Shown: positions 55,750 through 64,000 of the stretch, piece by piece | Position numbering within the stretch: position 1 is the stretch's first letter | Layout: each line of letters opens with the position of its first letter | Notes under the pieces: model-generated | The model's database searches: none | What the model was told of the DNA's origin: nothing | What the model saw: only the letters and a program-made list of their open reading frames with translations | Program-made: the position numbers and the translations under genes | Assembly (NCBI GenBank): GCA_021808445.1 | Contig: JAKBBP010000002.1 | Location: forward strand, 1 to 64,000 | Length of the DNA stretch: 64,000 nucleotides | DNA from: Pseudomonadota bacterium | GTDB lineage: Bacteria > Pseudomonadota > Gammaproteobacteria > Burkholderiales > Burkholderiaceae_C | Direction: 5' to 3'

Positions 55750-57198
55750 ATGCGCGAAGGCAAGACAGCGGCGCCAGTCGTGCCGCCCATCGGCATCGAG
55801 GCCAGCGGCGTGCGCAGCGAGTCGGACTCCCTGGGCAGCATCGATGTGCCGGCCATGCGCTACTGGGGCGCGCAGACCCAGCGCAGCCTGGTGCATTTCG
55901 GCATCGGCGAGCAGCGCATGTCCCTGCGCCTGTACCACGCCTACGGCTACGTGAAGAAGGCGGCGGCCCTGCTCCACCAGGCCTCGGGCCGCCTGGACGC
56001 CAGGCGGGCCGGGGCCATCGTCCAGGCCGCCGACGAGGTCATCGCCGGCCTGCTCGACGAGGAATTCGTGCTCCCTGTCTGGCAAAGCGGCTCGGGCACC
56101 CAGACCCACATGAACGTCAACGAGGTGCTGGCCAACCGGGCCACGCAGATCCTCGGCGGCGTCATCGGATCGCGGGATCCCGTGCATCCCAACGACCATG
56201 TGAATCTCGGGCAGTCGACCAACGACACCTTCCCCACCGCCATGCACCTGGCCACGCTGCTGGCCATCGACCAGGAGCTGCTGCCCCGGGTGGAGGCGCT
56301 GGTCCGATGCATCGAGCACAAGGCCGCGCAGTGGATGGACGTGGTCAAGATCGGGCGCACCCACCTGCAGGACGCCACGCCCCTGACCGTCGGCCAGGAG
56401 TGGTCGGGCTACGCGCACCAGATCCGCGACGCGCTGCGCGGGCTCGAATCGGCCAGGCCGGGCCTGCTTGAGCTGGCCGCCGGGGGCACCGCGGTCGGCA
56501 CCGGCCTGAACGCCCCTGCGCATTTCGGCCGCGACATGGCCGCGAAACTCGCCGAGCTGACCGGCATGCCCTTCGTGAGCGCGCCGAACAAGTTCGCAGC
56601 CCAGGCTTCGCTGGACGCCATGGTGCGGGTCATGGGGGCCTTGCGCGGTCTGGCCGTGGCGCTGATGAAAATCGCCAACGACATGCGCTGGCTGGCGTCG
56701 GGGCCGCGTTGCGGACTGGGCGAGCTGATCCTGCCCGCCCAGGAACCGGGCTCGTCCATCATGCCGGGCAAGGTCAACCCGAGCCAGTGCGAGGTGATGG
56801 TGATGGTGTGCATCCAGGTCATCGGCCTGGACAACGCCGTGGCTTTTGCGGGCTCACAGGGAAATTTTGAGCTCAATGCGATGCGCCCCATCATCATCGA
56901 CAACGTCTTGCAAGCGTTGCGCATGCTTGGGGATGCAAGCGAAAAATTCCACGAATATTCTGTGCAGGGCACCGAAATCGACCGTGCCCGCATCGAGGCC
57001 TTCGTCGGCCAGTCGCTGATGCTGGTCACGGCGCTCGCGCCGGTCATCGGCTACGACCGGGCCGCCTCCATCGCGCACCTGGCGCGGGAACAGGGCCTGA
57101 GCCTGCGGGAGGCCGCGCTGCGCTCGGGCCTGATCGACGCCCAGGGCTTCGATGCCGCGGTCCGTCCCGAAACCATGGTCGGCCGCGGGCCGTCCTGA
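55750..57198 (+). CDS. fumC: Fumarate hydratase, class II
   Basis: The iron-independent fumarase of the TCA cycle, 482 residues. The superfamily signature GSSIMPGKVNPSQCE (near residue 338) marks the catalytic loop. SGTQTHMNVNEVLANRA and GRTHLQDATPLTVGQEW are the other two conserved regions, and NPSQCEVMVMVCIQVIGLD is fumarase-like. The start at 55750 follows TCAGGC, with a slightly long N-terminus (about 20 residues before the conserved part). It lies 110 bases after the tRNA and ends in the palindromic repeat array, convergent with the EAL gene. Confidence 0.93.
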   Translation: MREGKTAAPVVPPIGIEASGVRSESDSLGSIDVPAMRYWGAQTQRSLVHFGIGEQRMSLRLYHAYGYVKKAAALLHQASGRLDARRAGAIVQAADEVIAGLLDEEFVLPVWQSGSGTQTHMNVNEVLANRATQILGGVIGSRDPVHPNDHVNLGQSTNDTFPTAMHLATLLAIDQELLPRVEALVRCIEHKAAQWMDVVKIGRTHLQDATPLTVGQEWSGYAHQIRDALRGLESARPGLLELAAGGTAVGTGLNAPAHFGRDMAAKLAELTGMPFVSAPNKFAAQASLDAMVRVMGALRGLAVALMKIANDMRWLASGPRCGLGELILPAQEPGSSIMPGKVNPSQCEVMVMVCIQVIGLDNAVAFAGSQGNFELNAMRPIIIDNVLQALRMLGDASEKFHEYSVQGTEIDRARIEAFVGQSLMLVTALAPVIGYDRAASIAHLAREQGLSLREAALRSGLIDAQGFDAAVRPETMVGRGPS

Positions 57199-57202
57199 GC
57201 CA

Positions 57203-57320
57203 GGGGCGGGCCGGGCACAGCCCGGCCCTGGGGGCCGTCAGCTCAAGGAACCGCCGGGCCGCCCCAAGGTTCCTTGACCCCCTCGGGGGGCGGGCCGGGC
57301 ACAGCCCGGCCCTGGGGGCC
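57203..57320 (-). repeat. Palindromic intergenic repeats, copies 5 (partial) and 6 (complete), inverted
   Basis: Two units in the opposite orientation to those at 4211. The 36-base part at 57203-57238 carries only the GGGCCGGGC-type hairpin. The unit at 57243-57320 has all three hairpins (TCAAGGAACC/GGTTCCTTGA, CCCCC/GGGGG, GGGCCGGGC/GCCCGGCCC). They fill the entire gap between the convergent fumC and EAL genes. Confidence 0.85.
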
Positions 57321-57323
57321 CCC

Positions 57324-58145
57324 TTACCCCCAGTCGGCGACGCGCGCCAGACCCTGGAACGCCGGCCTGGAGAACAGGTAGCCCTGGAACAGCGCGACAC
57401 CCTCGTGCAGGAAGAAGTCGCGCTCTCCCGGCGTCTCGACGCCCTCGACCACCAGCGCGATGCCCAGTTCCTGCGCCAGGCGTATCACCGAGCGCGCGAT
57501 GGCCTGGCGCGCGGGCTGTTTGTCCACGTCGCGCACCAGGTCCATGTCCAGCTTGATCAGGTCGGGCTGGAAGTCCGCCAGCAGACGCAGGCCCGCGTAG
57601 CCGGCCCCGAAATCATCGATGGCGGTCAGAAAGCCCTGCCGGCGATATTCGCGCAGGATCTCGGCGAACCAGGGGCCGTCCTCGATGCGTTCGCCCTCCG
57701 TGACCTCGAACACGATGCTCGATACCTCCATCCCGCGCTTGCGCGCAGCCTGCAGCGTGGTCTGTATGCACACTTCGGGCCGGTACACCGCGTGGGGCAG
57801 GAAGTTGATGGACAGCTTCTCGCCCCCGCGCTCGAGCAGGCCGTAGTCACAGGCCAGGTCGATGGCCTTGACGCGGCAGGCCTGGTCGAAGCTGTAGCGC
57901 GTGGCCTCACCGATGCGATCGAGCACGCTGGCCGCGGACTGCCCGTCGGGGCCCCGCACCAGGGCCTCGTGGGCGAAGATGCGCCCCGCGGGAAGGTCGA
58001 CGATGGGCTGGTAGGCAAAACTGAAGTCCAGCTCGTTGCGCAGGCCGTTGCCGCAGATGCTGCAGTTCTGCGCGTCGCCCCCGCAGTGTGGCGCGCCTGG
58101 TGCGGGCGCGGCATCTCCGGGGGTTTCCTGCATGTTGTGGCTCAT
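57324..58145 (-). CDS. EAL-domain cyclic-di-GMP phosphodiesterase with N-terminal cysteine cluster
   Basis: A 273-residue soluble protein that should hydrolyse c-di-GMP to pGpG. The catalytic elements are complete: E60 in HEALVRG, LSINFLP, FEVTEGE, AIDDFGAGYAG, LIKLDMDLVR, VVEGVET and FQGYLFSRP. There is no GGDEF, PAS or receiver domain. The first 35 residues contain HCGGDAQNCSICGNG with Cys21, Cys28 and Cys31, a possible metal or redox site, which is unusual for a lone EAL protein. It lies downstream of an HD-GYP gene on the same strand, 132 bases apart. Confidence 0.9.
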   Translation of the reverse strand: MSHNMQETPGDAAPAPGAPHCGGDAQNCSICGNGLRNELDFSFAYQPIVDLPAGRIFAHEALVRGPDGQSAASVLDRIGEATRYSFDQACRVKAIDLACDYGLLERGGEKLSINFLPHAVYRPEVCIQTTLQAARKRGMEVSSIVFEVTEGERIEDGPWFAEILREYRRQGFLTAIDDFGAGYAGLRLLADFQPDLIKLDMDLVRDVDKQPARQAIARSVIRLAQELGIALVVEGVETPGERDFFLHEGVALFQGYLFSRPAFQGLARVADWG

Positions 58146-58277
58146 GTGCCATGGCCTCCTGGTTCTGAGCTCGGGATAGAGTAGCGCAAGTGTCGAGGCC
58201 ACGGCTCGGCTAGCGACCATCCGGGGAGTCGCGCAACCGCGCAATATTCGGTCTCGCTCCTCGCTCCTCGGTCCTCG

Positions 58278-59513
58278 CTATTGCCAATATCCGTCCGCGT
58301 CCATGATTCCCCAATCCGCCGGGTTCTCGGGGCCCGCGATCCGGTCCTGGCAGCCGGGCCGGGCCAGGTCGACCAGGTTCGGTTGCACGTAGGCACGGGT
58401 CTTCGCCGAGAAGAAGGTGCGTACCCGGGGCGTGAGCAGGGAGGATTCGCCCTGGTCGACGACCACGCCCATCAGACCCGATTCCAGGCGCACCAGGCTG
58501 CCCACGGGGTAGATCCCCACGCTTTTCACGAAAGCGGCGAAGATTCTCGGGTCCAGGTGCGAGCCCGACCAGCGAGCCATGTTGCGCAGCGACTCTGCCG
58601 GATCCCAGCCCTTCTTGTAGGGACGATTGGACGTGACGGCATCGTAGACATCGCACACCGCGCCCATCCGCGCAACCAGGGAAATGGATTCACCGGCCAG
58701 GCCGTCGGGGTAGCCGGTACCGTCCATCTTCTCGTGGTGGTGCAGGCACACGTCCAGCGCGGCCTCGCTCATGCCACGCACCTGGCGCAACATGTCCCAG
58801 CCGTGGCGGGGGTGGGTCTTCATCACGGCGAATTCGCGCTCGCTGAGCTTGCCGGGCTTGTTCAGGATGTCCGGCGGGATGCGCGCCTTGCCCAGGTCGT
58901 GCAGCAGGCCGGCCGTGCCGGCCTCGCGAATCGGTTCCTCGGCCAGCCCGAGGTGGCGGCCCAGCGCGATCATCAGCGCGCATACCGCCACCGAGTGCAT
59001 ATAGGTGTACTCGTCGCTGGTCTTGAGCCGCGCCACGCTGATCAGGGCCCAGGGGTTGCGCTGCAGCGAGGCCGCGATCTCCTCGACCAGGCTGCCGGCC
59101 ATCTGGGGGTCGATGGCACGGCCGAGCCGGGCCTCGGAGAACAGTGCCCGCATCCTCGCCCTGGAGTCTTCATACAACTTGCGTGCTCGCCCCAGCTCCG
59201 CCGCCAGTTCCACCCGGCTCGGAGGCGGCGGCTCGCGCGCGGGATCCATGGCCGTCGCGGGGGAGGCCTGCGCAGGCGGTGGGGGCGCCTGCGGCGCCTC
59301 GGCCGGCCCAGGCTGGCGCGCATCGGGCAGATCGATCCCCCGCTCGGTATCGATCCACAGTTCGGGAATGCCCGAATCCAGGATCTTGCGCAGATCCTCC
59401 GGCTCTTCCAGCAAAAAGGAACTGCGCCAGAACGGATGCGCAAGCCACGGGCCCTCGAATTTCTGGATGAACATTCCTGGCCGTGCGAGCTCGGTCGGAA
59501 TCTTCTTCAACAT
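58278..59513 (-). CDS. HD-GYP domain cyclic-di-GMP phosphodiesterase with DUF3391
   Basis: A 411-residue protein. An N-terminal DUF3391 domain (about 1-65, ELARPGMFIQKFEGPWLAHPF) is joined by a Pro/Ala linker to the HD-GYP domain. The HD pair is His205-Asp206 in LLHDLGKARIPPD and GYP is at 267-269 in HHEKMDGTGYPDG. All signature residues are present, so it should be active. The start MLKKIPTEL at 59513 is the usual one for this architecture. It is divergent from tcuA and upstream of the EAL gene, which together form a pair of c-di-GMP-degrading enzymes of two different folds. Confidence 0.92.
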   Translation of the reverse strand: MLKKIPTELARPGMFIQKFEGPWLAHPFWRSSFLLEEPEDLRKILDSGIPELWIDTERGIDLPDARQPGPAEAPQAPPPPAQASPATAMDPAREPPPPSRVELAAELGRARKLYEDSRARMRALFSEARLGRAIDPQMAGSLVEEIAASLQRNPWALISVARLKTSDEYTYMHSVAVCALMIALGRHLGLAEEPIREAGTAGLLHDLGKARIPPDILNKPGKLSEREFAVMKTHPRHGWDMLRQVRGMSEAALDVCLHHHEKMDGTGYPDGLAGESISLVARMGAVCDVYDAVTSNRPYKKGWDPAESLRNMARWSGSHLDPRIFAAFVKSVGIYPVGSLVRLESGLMGVVVDQGESSLLTPRVRTFFSAKTRAYVQPNLVDLARPGCQDRIAGPENPADWGIMDADGYWQ

Positions 59514-59738
59514 GTGGTATTTCCTTCCCAAGGCGTGTTCCGGCGGTTCGGCGCCGTGCCGCGATGGCCGAAGCGTCTTCCGTCAGGGTCCAGTGTCGCA
59601 GCTTGCCGGGGCACGAGTCGAGGGTGGCGGCCGGGAAAATGTCGCGCGGTGCCCAAAAGTTCACGATTTTTCCGCTCGCGCTGCGGGCCTGCCCTGGTCT
59701 ATGCTTGGGGCCTCGGGATCCTCGTGGGGAAGACGCGG

Positions 59739-61142
59739 ATGGTCGACGTGCTCGTGATCGGAGGGGGCAACGCAGCCCTGTGCGCGGCACTGACCGCGCG
59801 CGAGGCGGGCGCCACGGTGCTGATGCTGGAGGCCTCGCCACGTGCGTGGCGAGGGGGCAATTCCCAGCACACACGCAACCTTCGCTGCATGCACGACGAG
59901 CCGCAGGACGTGCTGATCGACGCTTATCCCGAGGAAGAGTTCTGGCAGGACCTGCTCAAGGTCACCGGTGGGCAGACCGACGAGGCGCTGGCGCGCCTGG
60001 TCATCCGTGCATCCTCCGGTGTGCGCCCCTGGATGCGGCGCCACGGAGTGCACTTCCAGCCTTCACTGTCGGGCGCCTTGCACACCGCACGCACCAACGC
60101 CTTTTTCATGGGCGGGGGCAAGGCCCTGGTGAACGCCTACTACCGAAGCGCCGAGCAACTGGGCGTGCAGCTGCGTTACCAGGCCCCCGTCGATCGCATC
60201 GAGCTTGACGGCGAGCGTTTCGTCGCGGCCTGGGTGGGGAGCGAGCGCATCCCGGCGCGCAGCTGCGTGCTGGCGGCCGGCGGCTTCGAATCCAACCGCG
60301 AGTGGTTGCGCGAGGCCTGGGGGCGCAACGAACGCGGCGAATATCCCTCGGATCAGTTCCTCATCCGCGGCACGCGCTTCAACACCGGCACGCTGCTGCG
60401 CTTCATGCTTGACGCCGGCGCAGACTCCGTGGGAGAGCCGACCCAGGCCCACATGGTGGCCATCGACGCGCGCGCACCGCTGTACGACGGGGGCATCTGC
60501 ACCCGCATCGACTGCGTGTCCCTGGGTGTGGTGGTGAATCGCGACGCGCAGCGCTTCTACGACGAAGGCGAGGACTTCTGGCCCAAGCGCTACGCGATCT
60601 GGGGCCGCCTGGTAGCGCAGCAGCCCGGGCAGACGGCCTGGTCGATCATCGACGCCAAGGCTGTCGGGCGCTTCATGCCACCGGTGTTCCCCGGCACGAG
60701 CGCGCAGACCCTGTCGGAACTGGCCGGTGCGCTGGGCCTGCCCGAGCCGGCGCTGCTCCACACCCTGCAGGCGTACAACGCCGCCTGTCGCCCCGGCAGC
60801 TTCGACCATACTCGCCTCGACGACTGCCGCACCGAGGGCCTGTCCCCGGCGAAAAGCCACTGGGCCCTGCCCATCGACAAGCCCCCGTTCACCGGCTACG
60901 CGCTGCGTCCGGGCGTGACCTTCACCTACCTCGGCCTGTGCACCGACGAGACCGCCGCCGTGCGATTTGGCGGCCGTGCCAGCCCGAACCTGTATGTGGC
61001 CGGCGAGATGATGGCCGGCAATGTGCTGGGACGGGGCTATACGGCCGGGGTCGGCATGAGCATCGGAACCGCCTTCGGGCGCATCGCGGGTCAGCGCGCA
61101 GCATGGTCGGCGCAGGGGGAGGCAGCGCATGGGGCGGCTTGA
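59739..61142 (+). CDS. tcuA: FAD-dependent tricarballylate dehydrogenase TcuA
   Basis: It oxidises tricarballylate to cis-aconitate, which then enters the TCA cycle. 467 residues of the fumarate-reductase-like flavoprotein fold. The FAD motif is [19 protein letters not shown] at residues 6-24. [12 protein letters not shown] follows, and the C-terminal [18 protein letters not shown] is the flavin/substrate segment typical of TcuA. GGGGAAGACGCGG lies before the ATG. It overlaps tcuB by 14 bases. Use of related acids such as citrate is possible. Confidence 0.92.
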   Translation: MVDVLVIGGGNAALCAALTAREAGATVLMLEASPRAWRGGNSQHTRNLRCMHDEPQDVLIDAYPEEEFWQDLLKVTGGQTDEALARLVIRASSGVRPWMRRHGVHFQPSLSGALHTARTNAFFMGGGKALVNAYYRSAEQLGVQLRYQAPVDRIELDGERFVAAWVGSERIPARSCVLAAGGFESNREWLREAWGRNERGEYPSDQFLIRGTRFNTGTLLRFMLDAGADSVGEPTQAHMVAIDARAPLYDGGICTRIDCVSLGVVVNRDAQRFYDEGEDFWPKRYAIWGRLVAQQPGQTAWSIIDAKAVGRFMPPVFPGTSAQTLSELAGALGLPEPALLHTLQAYNAACRPGSFDHTRLDDCRTEGLSPAKSHWALPIDKPPFTGYALRPGVTFTYLGLCTDETAAVRFGGRASPNLYVAGEMMAGNVLGRGYTAGVGMSIGTAFGRIAGQRAAWSAQGEAAHGAA

Positions 61143-62292
61143 ACCAGAGGCGGTGCCCGGGCGGCCCGGGAGCGCGACGCCGGCGCACGAGCTGTCCGAC
61201 CCCGCGCAGGAGGCGTCGCGCATCTTGCAGATCTGCAACGCCTGCCGGTACTGCGAAGGCTTTTGCGCAGTCTTTCCGGCGATGACCCGGCGCCTGGAAT
61301 TCGATGCCCGCGACGTGGAGTATCTGGCCAATCTGTGCCACAACTGCGGCGCCTGCCTGCATGCCTGCCAGTACGCGGCGCCGCACGAGTTTGCCGTGAA
61401 CGTGCCGCGTACCATGGCGCGGGTACGTGTGCGAAGCTACGCCCGCCTGGCCCTGCCGCCCGCGCTCGGCGCGCTGTACGCGCGCAACGGCCTGGTCGTG
61501 GCGCTGGCCCTGGCCGGCGGCCTTGCCGGTTTCTTGCTGCTGGCACTGGGTCTGCGCGGCACGCTGGCAAGCCCGCCGGCCGCTGCGGACTTCTACGCCG
61601 TATTCCCGCATGGGCTGCTGGCCTGGGTGTTCACCCTGAGTTTCGCCTGGGCCCTGCTCGCGCTGGGATCCGGAGCCCTGCGCTTCTGGCGTGGACTCGA
61701 GCCAGGCAGGCCGGGTCCGGCAGCACTGGCCGAGGCCGCAGGCGCGGTGGCCACCTTGCGCTACCTGGGGGGCGGCCATGGCGAGGGCTGCAACGACGAG
61801 GACGACGCGTTCTCGCTGGTGCGCCGGCATTTCCACCAGGCCACCTTCTACGGCTTCGGACTGTGCTTCGCGGCGACCTCGGTGGCCACCGTCTACCACT
61901 ACCTGCTGCACCAGGAGGCGCCCTACGCCTACACCAGCCTGCCCACGCTGCTGGGCCTGACCGGGGGGGCGCTGATGGTGCTGGGCTGCACGGGCCTGCT
62001 CGGCCTGAACCTGCGTCGCCACCCCCTGCAGGGCGACGCGGCCCAGCGACCCATGGACCTGGGCTTCATCGCCTTGCTGCTGGCAGTGGCGCTCAGCGGC
62101 CTGGCGCTGGCGGCATGGCGGGCCGGACCGGCCATGCCCTCGCTGCTGGCGCTGCACCTGGGAGCGGTGATGGCCCTGTTCCTCACCCTTCCCTACGGCA
62201 AGTTCGCGCATGCACCCCTTCGCGCCGCGGCCCTGCTGCGCTGGGCGGTCGAGCGTCGCCGGCCCAGTCAGCTCGAGATGTCGGAAGAATGA
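61129..62292 (+). CDS. tcuB: Tricarballylate utilization Fe-S membrane protein TcuB
   Basis: A membrane protein of 387 residues that reoxidises the reduced flavin of TcuA and passes electrons to the quinone pool. The N-terminal soluble part has two ferredoxin-like clusters: [15 protein letters not shown] near residue 37 and [14 protein letters not shown] near 70. About six hydrophobic helices follow from residue 115 onward. The 14-base overlap with tcuA implies coupled translation. Confidence 0.92.
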   Translation: MGRLEPEAVPGRPGSATPAHELSDPAQEASRILQICNACRYCEGFCAVFPAMTRRLEFDARDVEYLANLCHNCGACLHACQYAAPHEFAVNVPRTMARVRVRSYARLALPPALGALYARNGLVVALALAGGLAGFLLLALGLRGTLASPPAAADFYAVFPHGLLAWVFTLSFAWALLALGSGALRFWRGLEPGRPGPAALAEAAGAVATLRYLGGGHGEGCNDEDDAFSLVRRHFHQATFYGFGLCFAATSVATVYHYLLHQEAPYAYTSLPTLLGLTGGALMVLGCTGLLGLNLRRHPLQGDAAQRPMDLGFIALLLAVALSGLALAAWRAGPAMPSLLALHLGAVMALFLTLPYGKFAHAPLRAAALLRWAVERRRPSQLEMSEE

Positions 62293-62418
62293 TCCGCAAG
62301 GCCTCGCCCACCGTCGTGCGCAGGCTGGATGCCGGCGCGTGGCACAAGCCGAAAGAGTCGTCCCCAAGCGACCGTCAATGACCACTACAAGCGGCGCGAC
62401 GCCGATCGGAGACGTTTC

Positions 62419-63732
62419 ATGACAACGAGCGCAACAGACGTGGCCACGCCTTCCCGGGACGACATCTACCGGGTGGCGCTGGCAAGCATCATCGGTTCCG
62501 TCATCGAACAGTACGACTTCCTGGTCACCGGAATCATCGCGGCCACGGTCTGGGGAGGGGTGTTCTTCAAGCTGCCCAGCCTGGCGGCGGTGTCCGCAGC
62601 GATCGCGGTCTACGGTCTGGGCATCGTGATCCGGCCGGTAGGGGCCTTCATCTTCGGCAACATCGCCGACCGCCACGGGCGCAAGGACGCGATGGTCTGG
62701 GCGCTGCTGCTGATGGGGGTGAGCACCCTGCTGATCGGACTGACTCCGACCTATGACTCCATCGGAGTCGCCGCGCCGGTGCTGCTGATCGTGTTCCGGC
62801 TGGCACAGGGCATCAGCTTCGGCGCCGAGTTCGGCACGGCCTCGACCTGGGTGGTCGAGCAGGCTGCGAAAAGCTCCAACCGCGCGTTCTGGGGCGCCTG
62901 GGTGGGTTTCGCGATCCCCATCGGGCTGCTGCTGGGCTTCGGCTCGGTGATCATCGTGCGCTCGTCGATGGCACCTGCCGAGTTCGTTGCCTGGGGCTGG
63001 CGCATCTTCTTTTTCATCGGCTTCGCGGTGGCCATCGTGGGTATCGTGATCCGCGCACGTTCCATGGACAGTTTCGTGTTCGAGCGTTTCCAGAAGGACC
63101 GCCAGACCCTGTCCAGCCCCGCTGCGCAGGTCTGGAAGGAAATGCCCCTGCGCATCCTGCGCACCTCGCTGGTCAACGCCATGTTCGGAGGTGCCTTCTT
63201 TCTCAGTTTCGTGTTCGGCACCGGCTACATGAAGGCCGTGGGTTTTTCCGGCACCCAGGCCGAGACGGTCGGCCTGATCGCCGCGGCCTCGATGCTGGTG
63301 TTCATGTTCATCGGCGCCAAGCTGGCCGATCGCATCAACCGCCGTACCGTACTGCTGGTCTCGGCGGTGGTCTTCCTGGTCTGGGCGATCCCCTATTTCT
63401 ACCTGCTCAACGCCCACAGTTTCGCGCTGGCGGTGCTGGCCGAGGTGATCGGCTTCGGCTTCGTGTTCGGCTTCGGCTACGGCGCCATTCCAACCTTCTA
63501 CACCGAGAATTTTCCGACCCGCTACCGCGCCTCGGGCGCCAGCGCCGGCTACCAGGTGTCCCAGGTCTATGGCGGCGGGCTGATTCCCATCGTGGCCGGC
63601 CTGATCCTGCATGCCTACGGCATCCACAAGGCCTGGCTGTACATCGGCATGTTCGTGATGGTCTACGCGGTGCTGGCGATCCTGGCCATTCTGGCCACGC
63701 CCGAGACGAAGGGCGTCGATCTGGAGGCCTGA
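62419..63732 (+). CDS. tcuC: MFS transporter TcuC (tricarballylate/proton symporter)
   Basis: A 12-helix transporter of 437 residues in the metabolite:H+ symporter branch of the MFS. IEQYDFLVTGIIAATVW in the first helix and GNIADRHGRKDAMVWALLLM in the loop 2-3 region are typical. It is 126 bases after tcuB in the same direction, giving the known tcuABC order, so tricarballylate or citrate uptake is the likely role. The LysR-type activator tcuR, found beside tcuABC in Salmonella, is not upstream here. Confidence 0.87.
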   Translation: MTTSATDVATPSRDDIYRVALASIIGSVIEQYDFLVTGIIAATVWGGVFFKLPSLAAVSAAIAVYGLGIVIRPVGAFIFGNIADRHGRKDAMVWALLLMGVSTLLIGLTPTYDSIGVAAPVLLIVFRLAQGISFGAEFGTASTWVVEQAAKSSNRAFWGAWVGFAIPIGLLLGFGSVIIVRSSMAPAEFVAWGWRIFFFIGFAVAIVGIVIRARSMDSFVFERFQKDRQTLSSPAAQVWKEMPLRILRTSLVNAMFGGAFFLSFVFGTGYMKAVGFSGTQAETVGLIAAASMLVFMFIGAKLADRINRRTVLLVSAVVFLVWAIPYFYLLNAHSFALAVLAEVIGFGFVFGFGYGAIPTFYTENFPTRYRASGASAGYQVSQVYGGGLIPIVAGLILHAYGIHKAWLYIGMFVMVYAVLAILAILATPETKGVDLEA

Positions 63733-63758
63733 AGCCGCGAGGCTGGAGGGATGTCGCG

Positions 63759-64000
63759 GTGTTCGCGTTGGCGCGCGCGCTGAGCGCGCAGATGTGGTCC
63801 GCGCTGGGCGGCGACCCGGCGCGACTGGAGCGGCTGCGCCTGCAAGGCGAGGGCGCGCTGCCCGGCGCCTTCGCGGTCAGTGATTTCGCGGCGGCGGCGG
63901 TGGCCTGCGCAGCGCTGGCAGCCGACGAGTTGCATGGCCTGGCATCGGGCGCGCGAGGCGGCGAGACCGGCGGCGTGCGCGTGGACCGCCGCCTGGCCGC
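63759..64000 (+). CDS. Start of a probable CaiB/BaiF CoA-transferase, cut by the window end
   Basis: An open frame of 80 codons that continues past the window. It starts at GTG 63759, nine bases after TGGAGGG; an ATG at 63792 is the alternative. The visible sequence reads LSAQMWSALGGDPARLERLR, then GEGALPGAFAVSDFAAAAVA, ending in GGVRVDRRLA. This resembles the N-terminal part of a large group of class III CoA-transferases in Burkholderiales, as far as I remember. The gene begins 26 bases after tcuC, so it may be co-transcribed with it. The assignment needs the missing part. Confidence 0.45.
   Translation, partial: MFALARALSAQMWSALGGDPARLERLRLQGEGALPGAFAVSDFAAAAVACAALAADELHGLASGARGGETGGVRVDRRLA

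Noticed and set aside
55564-55750. tRNA-Arg as an integration site of a genomic island
   Set aside because: tRNA genes are common attachment sites, but no integrase, duplicated 3' end or foreign-looking genes are present on either side.

Overview
The window is high-GC (roughly two thirds G+C by eye), densely coded chromosomal DNA of a betaproteobacterium, most likely in the order Burkholderiales. The evidence is the gene types and their order: a lipoyl-domain E3 as in beta-proteobacterial pyruvate dehydrogenase, a phaC-phaA-phaB-phaR polyhydroxybutyrate cluster, a soxCDYZAXB thiosulfate-oxidation cluster and a tcuABC tricarballylate cluster. I see no insertion sequence, prophage, CRISPR array, rRNA or integrase. 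One tRNA gene, tRNA-Arg(CCG), is present.

Layout. 1-6.5 kb: end of a pyruvate dehydrogenase operon (lipoyl-E3), an NlpC/P60 endopeptidase on the minus strand, an AcuI-type reductase, an array of palindromic repeats and prpE. 6.6-13.9 kb: a sox operon under an ArsR-type regulator, closed by a strong terminator. 14-19.8 kb: the 2-oxoglutarate dehydrogenase operon (sucA, sucB, lpd). 19.9-27.6 kb: zapE plus a small exported protein, a PP2C phosphatase, a DinG/YoaA-like Fe-S helicase, bamD, rluD and pgeF. 27.7-32.4 kb: PHB synthesis (phaC, phaA, phaB, phaR). 32.5-37.6 kb: rimO, a TauE/SafE permease, an acetate transporter, a FadL-type porin and yggX. 37.6-43 kb: divergent argA and hrpA. 43.2-48.6 kb: a DUF3311/sodium-solute symporter pair, a CoA-transferase, purD and yebC. 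48.8-54.6 kb: glnS, a 2-oxoglutarate dioxygenase, an NAD-type isocitrate dehydrogenase, purU and two small conserved proteins. 54.7-59.5 kb: a membrane cytochrome c, tRNA-Arg, fumC, and two cyclic-di-GMP phosphodiesterases (EAL and HD-GYP). 59.7-64 kb: tcuA, tcuB, tcuC and the start of a probable CoA-transferase gene that runs off the window.

How it fits together. The genes describe a facultative sulfur oxidiser that also lives on small organic acids. Thiosulfate electrons enter through the periplasmic Sox enzymes. Acetate, monocarboxylates, tricarballylate/citrate-like acids and hydrophobic substrates enter through SatP-, MctP-, TcuC- and FadL-type carriers. Propionate/acrylate is activated by PrpE and AcuI, the TCA cycle is represented by sucAB-lpd, icd-type dehydrogenase and fumC, and surplus acetyl-CoA goes to PHB.

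The least explained parts are non-coding: a palindromic repeat family found at three loci, a second short repeat that sits on gene 3' ends and twice supplies the TAG stop codon, and perfect inverted repeats upstream of the regulator of sox, the fadL-like gene and the symporter. I found no clearly novel multi-gene system. The best candidates for new biology are the lipoprotein form of SoxX, the dioxygenase beside isocitrate dehydrogenase, and the cysteine-headed EAL protein next to an HD-GYP protein.
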